A stretch of 49,171 nt of DNA from Candidatus Methylaffinis lahnbergensis. GTDB lineage: Bacteria > Pseudomonadota > Alphaproteobacteria > Rhizobiales > Beijerinckiaceae. Numbering within the stretch: the stretch's first letter is position 1; every line of letters begins with the position of its first letter. The stretch spans positions 1-49,171 of the forward strand of contig PEFW01000019.1 of the NCBI GenBank assembly GCA_002890675.1. Direction: 5' to 3'. Shown here in pieces: positions 9,274 through 16,742 of this stretch. Both the position numbers and the translations under genes were made by a program. Below the pieces are notes generated by a model. It was not told the DNA's origin, did not search any database, and was given only the letters and a program-made list of their open reading frames with translations.

Positions 9274-11775
9274 ATGGGTTGGTGCTGGCGCCGGCGAAAA
9301 ATGAAACTCGCGCGGTATGCTGGGATTTGCGCCGGGATTTGCATTCTCCTCCTGGCGGCCTCGCCGGTGCAGGGCGATGCCGCCAGTCAAATGGGCGTCG
9401 CCGCGATTTTGCCCGGCTATGCCGGCGCGGCGGGTCTGTCGCTGATCGCCGGTCTCAGCGCATGTCTAATGCTCGCCGCACTGCTCTTTCTATCCCAGCA
9501 GCGGCGTTGGCTGGAACAGGAGGCAACCCATCATCTTGAGCTTTCAGCGTTGCGCGCGAAGCTCGACCGCGCCGAGCTTTTTCTTGGCGCCGAAACCCAA
9601 ATTATCGTTGCCTGGGGAGGGCCGGGCGAGGGCCCCGATATCCAAGGAAATCTTTGGCTTGCCGGGGACCGGTCGAATCCCCGCCGCGTGCTTGCTTTCG
9701 GGTCCTGGCTGCCGCCAGGGATGACGCAAACTCTCGACAACTCCGTCGCGCGGTTGCGCGCACGGGGAGAATCGTTCCGCATAACCGTCGCGAGTTTGGA
9801 CGGGCGGCATCTCGAGATCGAGGGGTGCCCGGTTGGCGGCCTTGCCGTGCTGCGGATCAGGGATGTCTCCGGCGATCGTCTCGATGCCGTCCGACTCCAA
9901 GAGTTGCAGGCGGCCACGATCGAGCAACTCCACGCCTTGCGGGCACTGCTCGATGCCGTTCCATACCCGGCGTGGGTGCGCGACGGCGGCGGCAAATTGA
10001 GCTGGGTCAATGCCGCCTATGCCCGCGCGGTCGAAGTTAAGGATCGCGAGGCCGCGGTCTTGCGCGGCATCGAGCTTATCGAAAGTCAGGCGCGCGAGGC
10101 GAGCGCTGCCTCGCGTGGAACAGGAGCAGTCTGGCACGGGCGCTCGCCGGCGGTCGTTGCCGGCGAGCGCCGGATGCTCGAGATTGTCGATGCGCCTGCT
10201 GGCCCCGGTTCGGCCGGAATGGCGGCGGATGTGTCGGAAATCGAATCCATGCGTGCCGCGCTCGACCAGCAAACGCAGGCGCATGCGCGCACGCTCGACC
10301 AGCTTTCGACGGCGGTTGCCATTTTCGACGGCGCCAAGCAGCTCGTATTCCATAATGCGGCCTATCGTCAGCTTTGGGCACTCGATCAGGCTTGGCTCCA
10401 CCAGAAACCAACCGATTCCGAGATTCTCGACCGTCTCCGGAGGGCGCGGCTGTTGCCGGAGCAAGCCGATTTCCGGGCTTGGAAGGCAGACCTGCTCGCC
10501 GCCTATCAATCGCTCGATACCGACGAACAGGTCTGGTTTCCGCCGGATGGGCGGACGTTGCGCGCCGTGATCAGCCCCAATCCGCAAGGCGGCGTCACCT
10601 ATCTTTTCGACGATGTCACCGAACGCTACCGTCTCGTTTCGCAGTTCAATGCCTCGATCCGTGTGCAGAGCGAAACCCTCGATACCTTGAAGGAAGGCGT
10701 GGCCGTGTTTGGCAGCGACGGCCGCCTCAAATTGTTCAACCCGGCCTTCGCCGACATGTGGGCGCTCGGCCGGGGCGAACTCGACGACCGGCCGCATATC
10801 GACCGTGTCGCCTTGCTCTGCGCTCCGCTGTTCGCCGATCTAGAAATTTGGGGCGCCCTGCGCGCCGCCGTCGCCGGATTGCCGGATCAACGCGTTGGGC
10901 TCGAACGCCGTCTCGCGCGCAGCGATGGGTCCGTGCTCGATTGCGCCGCCGCGCCGTTGCCCGATGGCGCGACACTCCTCACCTTCATCGACATGACCGC
11001 AAGCGTGAATGTCGAACGCGCGCTGACCGAACGCAATCAGGCGCTGATCGGCGTTGAAAAGCTGCGCAACGAGTTCGTCCACCATGTCTCCTACGAGCTG
11101 CGTTCGCCCTTGACCAATATCATCGGCTTCATTCAGCTTCTCGACGATCCGGCGATCGGCCCGCTCAACGGCAAACAGCGCGAGTATGCGGGCTATGTGA
11201 TGAAATCTTCATCGGCGCTGCTCGCCATCATCAATGATATTCTCGATCTCGCCTCGATCGACGCGGACGCGATGGAGCTGTCGCTCGATGAGGTGGACAT
11301 CGCGGAAACCATGCGGGCAGCGGCGGAAGGCATCCAAGACCGGCTCGGCGAATCCTCGCTCACCCTTCGCGTCGCCACGATGGAAGATATCGGGTCCTTT
11401 GTCGCCGACGGCAAACGTATCCGGCAGATTCTCTTCAACCTTCTCTCGAATGCAATCGGCTTTTCCTCGCCCGGTCAGACCATCGATCTCGCGGCGATGC
11501 GGCAGGACGGCGAAATCCTGTTCAGGGTTACCGACGAAGGGAGTGGAGTTCCGCCCGAAATCCTCGAACATGTTTTCGACCGGTTTAAAACCTATACTAC
11601 CGGGACGCGGCATCGTGGCGTGGGACTTGGCCTCTCCATTGTGCGATCCTTCGTTGAACTGCACGGCGGCCGCGTCGAAATCGATTCGGCGCCGGGAAAA
11701 GGGACGCGCGCGACTTGCATCTTTCCCTTACAAGGCGCGACGCTCGCCGCAAGCAGCACTGTGCAAGGAGCGTGA
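9274..11775 (+). CDS. divL: DivL-like PAS sensor kinase with Tyr in the H-box
   Basis: An 833-residue membrane protein. After a short N-terminal hydrophobic region (to about residue 75) come three PAS-like segments (roughly 220-300, 335-450, 460-575), a dimerisation helix and an ATPase domain (about 710-820) with ILFNLLSNAIGF, DEGSGVPPE and GVGLGLSIV. The phospho-accepting position in the H-box reads VSYELRSPLTN, with Tyr607 where kinases have His. That replacement defines DivL of Caulobacter, which binds DivK and controls the CckA-CtrA cell-cycle relay. The tsaE-type gene next door is also the usual neighbour of divL. AGGAGG before ATG 9274 fixes the start. The 206 bases upstream carry no gene. 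Confidence 0.85.
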   Translation: MGWCWRRRKMKLARYAGICAGICILLLAASPVQGDAASQMGVAAILPGYAGAAGLSLIAGLSACLMLAALLFLSQQRRWLEQEATHHLELSALRAKLDRAELFLGAETQIIVAWGGPGEGPDIQGNLWLAGDRSNPRRVLAFGSWLPPGMTQTLDNSVARLRARGESFRITVASLDGRHLEIEGCPVGGLAVLRIRDVSGDRLDAVRLQELQAATIEQLHALRALLDAVPYPAWVRDGGGKLSWVNAAYARAVEVKDREAAVLRGIELIESQAREASAASRGTGAVWHGRSPAVVAGERRMLEIVDAPAGPGSAGMAADVSEIESMRAALDQQTQAHARTLDQLSTAVAIFDGAKQLVFHNAAYRQLWALDQAWLHQKPTDSEILDRLRRARLLPEQADFRAWKADLLAAYQSLDTDEQVWFPPDGRTLRAVISPNPQGGVTYLFDDVTERYRLVSQFNASIRVQSETLDTLKEGVAVFGSDGRLKLFNPAFADMWALGRGELDDRPHIDRVALLCAPLFADLEIWGALRAAVAGLPDQRVGLERRLARSDGSVLDCAAAPLPDGATLLTFIDMTASVNVERALTERNQALIGVEKLRNEFVHHVSYELRSPLTNIIGFIQLLDDPAIGPLNGKQREYAGYVMKSSSALLAIINDILDLASIDADAMELSLDEVDIAETMRAAAEGIQDRLGESSLTLRVATMEDIGSFVADGKRIRQILFNLLSNAIGFSSPGQTIDLAAMRQDGEILFRVTDEGSGVPPEILEHVFDRFKTYTTGTRHRGVGLGLSIVRSFVELHGGRVEIDSAPGKGTRATCIFPLQGATLAASSTVQGA

Positions 11776-11780
11776 ATGCA

Positions 11781-13331
11781 ATGGCCGCAGGCACGGTCCC
11801 CGCTTCCGGTACGATCTGGCCGCGCGAGCTAGAAGACGAGGGCGCGATCGCCGTGTTTGCCGCCGATGTCGCTGCGCTCGTCGGTCCTGGCGATCTCGTG
11901 ACCTTGTCGGGCGGCCTTGGCGCCGGAAAGACGGCGTTCGCGCGCGCCCTTATTCGTATTCTAACGGGCGAGCAAGACCTCGAGGTGCCGAGCCCGGCCT
12001 TCACCTTGATGCAGGTTTACGAGGGCTTGAACTTCCCCATCGTTCACGCCGATTTCTACCGCATCGAGAAGCCGCGGGAACTCTTGGAATTGGGGTTCGA
12101 GGAGGCTTGCGACGGCGCGCTCGCCCTTGTCGAATGGCCGGAGCACGCCGGCGGCCTTCTCGATGCTGGCCGGCTCGCTATCGAGTTGAGGCTCGAAATG
12201 GACCGCGGTCCCGGCTACCGCGCCGTGACCCTAACCGGGATTGGAGCGTTCGCGGCGCGGCTCGCGCGCGCCAAGGCGGTCCACGAGCTTCTCGATCGCA
12301 GCGGCTGGAGCGGAGCCCGGCGTGATTTCATGCAGGGCGATGCGTCGACGCGAAGCTATGAGCATTTGGTGAAACCCGATGGGCGGAGCGCCATTTTGAT
12401 GAATTCGCCGCCTCGACCGGATGGGCCGCCGCTTCGCCACGGCAAATCCTATAGCGTCATCGCCAAACTCGCCGAGGACATAATGCCTTTCATCGCGGTC
12501 GGCCAAGGGTTGCGCGCGCAAGGCCTCTCGGCGCCCGAAATCTTTGCTTTCGATCTCGCCGCCGGTGTTGCCATCGTCGAGGATCTCGGCTGCGAGCCGG
12601 TTGCGGGCGGAGGCGGCGTCATCGAGGAACGTTACGCCGTTGCGCTGAACGGGCTTGCTTATTTGCACGGCGCCAGCCTTCCCGACACTTTGCCCCTCGA
12701 TGGCAACGAGACCTACCGGATTCCAAGCTATGACGCCGATGCGCTGTTGATCGAGATTGAATTGCTGCTGGAGTGGTACGCGCCTTTTGTCGCCTGCGTT
12801 CAACTCGCCTCGGGCGCCAAGGCGACCTTTGTCAATCTTTGGCGACAAGTGGTTCAGGATGTCCTCGCCGCACGGCCGACGTGGACGTTGCGCGACTATC
12901 ATTCTCCAAATCTGCTCTGGCTTGCCGGGCGCGAAGGCATCGCTAAGGTGGGCGTCCTGGATTTCCAGGATTGTGTCTTGGGCCACCCCGCATACGATGT
13001 CGTCTCCCTATTGCAGGATGCCCGCGTCGACGTTCCGCAAGATGAGGAACTGAAACTCCTCACCCATTACGCGCGGTTGCGGCGCGAGGATGACGCGGGC
13101 TTCGATGCGGCGGGGTTTGCCCGCGCCTATGCCATTTTGGGCGCGCAGCGCGCGACCAAGATCCTTGGCATCTTCGCACGCCTCGATGAACGCGACCATA
13201 AGCCGCAGTATCTTGCGCACCTGGCCCGGGTCGAAAAATATTTGGCCACGGACCTGAGCCATCCGGCTTTAGCCGAGCTCAAACTCTGGTATGAGGAGCA
13301 TCTGCCACGGATCTTTGGTCGCGCGCGCTAA
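11781..13331 (+). CDS. TsaE ATPase fused to an AmgK-like sugar kinase
   Basis: A 516-residue fusion. Residues 10-150 form TsaE, the ATPase of the t6A37 tRNA-modification complex, with Walker A GGLGAGKT (44-51). Residues 165-510 are an aminoglycoside-phosphotransferase-fold kinase with GDASTRSYEHLV, the catalytic-loop variant LRDYHSPNLLW and the metal-binding LDFQD. This second half matches AmgK, the anomeric kinase of MurNAc/GlcNAc in peptidoglycan recycling. The fusion is known in Hyphomicrobiales. ATG 11781 has AAGGAG ten bases upstream, overlapping the end of divL, and the gap to divL is five bases. A MurU-like nucleotidyltransferase gene follows, completing kinase plus uridylyltransferase. 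Confidence 0.9.
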   Translation: MAAGTVPASGTIWPRELEDEGAIAVFAADVAALVGPGDLVTLSGGLGAGKTAFARALIRILTGEQDLEVPSPAFTLMQVYEGLNFPIVHADFYRIEKPRELLELGFEEACDGALALVEWPEHAGGLLDAGRLAIELRLEMDRGPGYRAVTLTGIGAFAARLARAKAVHELLDRSGWSGARRDFMQGDASTRSYEHLVKPDGRSAILMNSPPRPDGPPLRHGKSYSVIAKLAEDIMPFIAVGQGLRAQGLSAPEIFAFDLAAGVAIVEDLGCEPVAGGGGVIEERYAVALNGLAYLHGASLPDTLPLDGNETYRIPSYDADALLIEIELLLEWYAPFVACVQLASGAKATFVNLWRQVVQDVLAARPTWTLRDYHSPNLLWLAGREGIAKVGVLDFQDCVLGHPAYDVVSLLQDARVDVPQDEELKLLTHYARLRREDDAGFDAAGFARAYAILGAQRATKILGIFARLDERDHKPQYLAHLARVEKYLATDLSHPALAELKLWYEEHLPRIFGRAR

Positions 13332-13462
13332 CTTCGGCGGTGATGGACTGTCGAATGTCCGCCCCGCTTTTTGACGCGCATTGCAAATGCGAAGATTCGA
13401 GAAAGGCGTCCTCGATCGTTCCATGCGGCTAATCGTACGATAGCTTGGCAACCGGCATCCCG

Positions 13463-14188
13463 ATGTCCTCATTCCTACCCGCCAAAGCCATGGTCTTCGC
13501 CGCGGGGTTGGGCACGCGGATGCGGCCGTTGACCGATCGCGTGCCAAAACCATTGATCGTGATTGCGGGCAAGCCGCTGATCGACCATGTGCTCGATCGG
13601 TTCGCCATGGCCGGTGTCGATACCGCGATCGTTAACGTGCATTATCTGGCGGGCCAGATCGAAGCGCATCTTGCCGCCCGGAAAGCCCCCCAGATCGTAA
13701 TCTCGGATGAGCGCGAAAAACTTCTCGATCAGGGCGGCGGGATCGCCAAGGCATTGCCTTTGCTCGGGTCGGAGCCGTTTTTTCTCGCCAACACGGATGC
13801 CTTCTGGATAGCAGGCCCAGCCGACAATCTGGGCCGACTAGCGGCCACCTGGGATCCGGAAAAAATGGATATTTTGCTGCTTGTCGCGGCGGCGACGGCG
13901 AGCGTGGGGGTCGATTCGCCGGGCGACTTCAACATGGCGCCCGATGGCCGCTTGACGCGGCGGCCGGAGCGCGAAATCGCGCCTTTCGTCTATACGGGAG
14001 TCGGTATCGTCAAGCCGGGGCTTTTCGAGCGCGAGACGCGGGATATTTTTCCCCTCGCGCCGTTCTTTTTCGAGGCGGCGAAAACCGGACGCCTGTTTGG
14101 CCAAAGGCTCGACGGGTTATGGCTCCATGCGGGCACGCCGCAAGCGATCGAGGACGTGGAGCGCATCATCGCGCGCGGTGTGATGTGA
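13463..14188 (+). CDS. murU: MurU-like nucleotidyltransferase
   Basis: A 241-residue enzyme of the sugar-phosphate nucleotidyltransferase fold. It opens with FAAGLGTRMRPLTDRVPKPL, the nucleotide-binding signature, then LIDHVLDRFAMAGV and the metal-binding NTDAFW. It is shorter than glucose-1-phosphate thymidylyltransferases and fits MurU, which makes UDP-MurNAc from MurNAc-1-phosphate. Position after an AmgK-like kinase supports this reading. ATG 13463 is chosen over an upstream TTG at 13445; I see no strong ribosome site. In many relatives addB and addA follow, but here the next gene is a membrane protein. An alternative is a general sugar-1-phosphate nucleotidyltransferase. Confidence 0.8.
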   Translation: MSSFLPAKAMVFAAGLGTRMRPLTDRVPKPLIVIAGKPLIDHVLDRFAMAGVDTAIVNVHYLAGQIEAHLAARKAPQIVISDEREKLLDQGGGIAKALPLLGSEPFFLANTDAFWIAGPADNLGRLAATWDPEKMDILLLVAAATASVGVDSPGDFNMAPDGRLTRRPEREIAPFVYTGVGIVKPGLFERETRDIFPLAPFFFEAAKTGRLFGQRLDGLWLHAGTPQAIEDVERIIARGVM

Positions 14189-14521
14189 CGCGAACGCCTG
14201 CGCGAGGACCGCGATCGTCGTAAAAAGCGATTGGTCCCGAGCTATATCTTTCGATCCAACACTTGGCGGCTAGGGGCCCAAGTGGCTGGGAGTCTTGCGG
14301 GTAAGCCGTTGATGCTCATCGATCCCTCCTGTTACTTTTTTGTAACAATTTTCGGAAAGTTGATAAAGAATAATTATCATCATTAGTTATTAGTCATAAC
14401 ATGAGTCGCGTTTCCAACGCTTCTCCTTTGTATTCTCGCTTGAGTGTTGCCTCCATCAGGGCGTACAAGCATTTGTGTACTGAGCGAACTCCAGGGCCAC
14501 CGGGCCTATAAGGCGGAAGCC
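14189..14521 (+). other. Gene-free interval, AT-rich in its middle
   Basis: No coding frame is convincing here. The stretch 14330-14400 is strikingly AT-rich in a GC-rich region and contains the palindrome listed separately, followed by AATAATTATCATCATTAG. It probably holds the promoter and control sites of the membrane-protein gene that begins at 14522. A Fur-like reading of the AATTATCATCATT part is possible but weak. Confidence 0.5.
14330..14347. promoter_or_regulatory. Operator-like palindrome TGTTAC-N6-GTAACA
   Basis: Perfect six-base arms TGTTAC and GTAACA flank a run of six T. The site lies 175 bases before the ATG of the downstream membrane protein, at the edge of an AT-rich block. 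A dimeric HTH regulator is the natural reader; which one is unknown. Confidence 0.4.
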
Positions 14522-15844
14522 ATGTCCATTGCGATGCGATTCAGCGACACGCCGGCCGAGGCCGCCGCGAAACTCCTGATGCGGCTTGGCTTGGCCACTT
14601 TATTCGTGGGTTTGCCTTGTGCGGGAATCCTTTGGCGCGGCGCTATTTATGTCGTGTTGCCGGTCGGCGCGATTTTGATTCTGCTTGGCGCACTGTTGGA
14701 TGCCCCCCCACAAGCGGGGCGCCGGCTCCGCGACGCGATTTTCTCGCCGGCTGGCGGCGCGGCACTGTTGGTGGCTTTATGGGCCGCCGTGTCCGTGATA
14801 TGGACTCCCTTCCCTGCGGAAGCAGGCGAACGGTTTCTGCAGTTCGCTGGCGCCACGTCCCTCGCGGTGTTGGCTGCCGTCTATCTGCCCCAAAAGACCA
14901 AGACTCTCGATTTTTACCTGTTGCCCTTGGGTATCGCCGTGGCGAGCGCGGCGACACTTGCCCTCGCATATTTCGACACCCCCTGGTTTTTTGGCGGTTT
15001 CGAGTTCGACGAAACGCTGTATGAGCGGGCGACAATCACCTCGATCGTCCTGGTCTGGCCGGCGCTTGGGTTCTTGTCGCTACGCGAGCACTGGATCGCC
15101 GCAGCGATCCTCGCGGTTCTCGTGGCCGGCGTGGCGCTCGCCGGTTTTGCCCAGATCGCGCTTCTGGCGATGGGCGCGGGAGCGTTCACTTTCGCCATGG
15201 CCATGTCCCGCCCCGCCCAGACGGCGCGGTTTTTCGCCTGGCTGTTCGCGTCCTTGATCTTTTTTTCGCCCCTGCTCCCCTTGCTCTACCGTCTGGTTCT
15301 ATGGATCACTGGTTTTGATCCCGGCACCGGGTCCGCGCCGATGCTGATCTGGAGCGAGCTCGTCGTCTCGCAGTGGCCGCGTCTGATTACCGGGCACGGT
15401 CTCGACTTCGTGCATCGAGGCTTGAGCCTCGGCTATCTGCCCGAAGCGACACCAAGAAGTCTATTGCTTGTGCTTTGGTTAGATTTTGGCCTTGTCGGTG
15501 CCGCCGGTTTCACTGTCCTCGCCGTGCAAGCCTTCAAGTTTGCCGGGCGGCTCCCGGCGAAGACGGCGCCGGCGTTGCTCGCCGCTCTTGTCGCGATCTT
15601 GACGATCGCCATTCTTGGTATTGCGACGTCCCAGATATGGTGGCTGACTCTCCTCAATTGCGAGGCCATAGCGTTCGCGCTCCTCGTCAAGGGAGTTGAT
15701 CGGGCTCGGCGGCCGGACGTGCGGGCCATTCGCGCGATCGAGCCGGAAACTCCGCAAGAGCCGGAAGTTTCGCAAGAGCGGGAAGAAAGTGCCGCGGGTT
15801 CCGTGGCTCCGCCGCGCCGCCATAACGAATTCGCGGATTCGTGA
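14522..15844 (+). CDS. Polytopic membrane protein, O-antigen-ligase/polymerase-like
   Basis: A 440-residue protein with about ten to twelve hydrophobic helices between residues 20 and 390 and a charged, Glu/Arg-rich cytoplasmic-looking tail of some 50 residues (ending RRHNEFADS). The large loop near the middle, containing ITGHGLDFVHRGLSLG and followed by further helices, resembles the periplasmic loop of O-antigen ligases and Wzy-type polymerases. Such proteins join or extend surface polysaccharide. ATG 14522 is preferred over the upstream start at 14444 because it directly precedes the first helix. No glycosyltransferase genes adjoin it, so the assignment rests on topology only. Confidence 0.55.
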   Translation: MSIAMRFSDTPAEAAAKLLMRLGLATLFVGLPCAGILWRGAIYVVLPVGAILILLGALLDAPPQAGRRLRDAIFSPAGGAALLVALWAAVSVIWTPFPAEAGERFLQFAGATSLAVLAAVYLPQKTKTLDFYLLPLGIAVASAATLALAYFDTPWFFGGFEFDETLYERATITSIVLVWPALGFLSLREHWIAAAILAVLVAGVALAGFAQIALLAMGAGAFTFAMAMSRPAQTARFFAWLFASLIFFSPLLPLLYRLVLWITGFDPGTGSAPMLIWSELVVSQWPRLITGHGLDFVHRGLSLGYLPEATPRSLLLVLWLDFGLVGAAGFTVLAVQAFKFAGRLPAKTAPALLAALVAILTIAILGIATSQIWWLTLLNCEAIAFALLVKGVDRARRPDVRAIRAIEPETPQEPEVSQEREESAAGSVAPPRRHNEFADS

Positions 15845-15987
15845 TCGAAAAGCGCCGGAGTCAGCCGGTGATCGCGCCATCGCTGGACCGGCGGACGGCG
15901 ATTCCCGCGCGATGGCCGCCGGAAAATTGCGGAGGAAGCGCGAAAGAGTTCTTGCGGCGGCGGCCCAAGCGGCCTTAACATTGGCGG

Positions 15988-16494
15988 ATGATTGAGGCAG
16001 TCATCACCATCCGGAACGCGCGCGAAGGCGATGCCGAAGGCATCGCCGATGTGCACGATGCCGCTTGGCGCGACGCTTATCGCGGCCTTATTCCCGGCCG
16101 CGAGCTCGAACGGATGATCGCGCGCCGCGGGCCACGCTGGTGGCATTCGGCTATTTTGCGGGGATCGCGCCTTTTGGTCCTGGATTTCGATGAAACCATC
16201 GGCGGCTACGCAAGCTATGGACGCAATCGCGTGCCTTCGTTGCTTTATGACGGGGAGATATTCGAACTTTATATCGCGCCTGAATTTCAGGGGCTGGGCT
16301 TCGGCACGCGTCTTTTCGAGATGGCCCGCAGGGACCTGGCCGAGCACGGCTATTCTTCTTTTCTCGTTTGGGCCTTGGCCGACAACGAGCGGGCAACCCA
16401 ATTCTACGTAAAACTCGGCGGAAGAAATGTCCGCCAGGCGACCGAGCGGTTCGATTCCGAAACCCGCGTCCGGGTGGCGTTTGCATTCGACTGA
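15988..16494 (+). CDS. GNAT-family N-acetyltransferase
   Basis: A 168-residue cytoplasmic protein of the Gcn5-related fold, transferring acetyl from acetyl-CoA to an unknown amine. It begins with ITIRNAREGDAEGIADVHDAAWRDAY, shown here in parts: IRNAREGDAEGIA and WRDAYRGLIP are typical of the N-terminal strand and helix. The acetyl-CoA motif A is IAPEFQGLGFGTRLFE (about residues 92-107), and WALADNERATQFYVKLGG is motif B. The length is standard. It stands alone, 143 bases after the ligase-like gene and 248 before the carboxylase gene, so the substrate cannot be inferred. Confidence 0.9.
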   Translation: MIEAVITIRNAREGDAEGIADVHDAAWRDAYRGLIPGRELERMIARRGPRWWHSAILRGSRLLVLDFDETIGGYASYGRNRVPSLLYDGEIFELYIAPEFQGLGFGTRLFEMARRDLAEHGYSSFLVWALADNERATQFYVKLGGRNVRQATERFDSETRVRVAFAFD

Positions 16495-16742
16495 TACCAA
16501 GTCTTGTCGATCATGGCCGGTGAGCGCCGTTTCACGTTCCAATACTCTGGTTCATACCGTGCCAACTGAGCCGGTTGTTTTTCAGTTGAGGGGCCGCCGG
16601 TTCTCGCAAAGGAGTGTACCGCGACCGGCATCATCAAAAGAACAGTGCAAGCAATCTCGGGAGGGTTGGGGATCACAAGTCATCCGAACCCTGAGCGTTG
16701 TCAGAGCGTGCGGCGCGGCGCGAGCGTGTGGTACGAGACTCG

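Noticed and set aside
9544..10797. A long open frame antisense to divL
   Set aside because: High GC makes long antisense frames common; the sense strand has complete kinase motifs and the antisense product has no family features.
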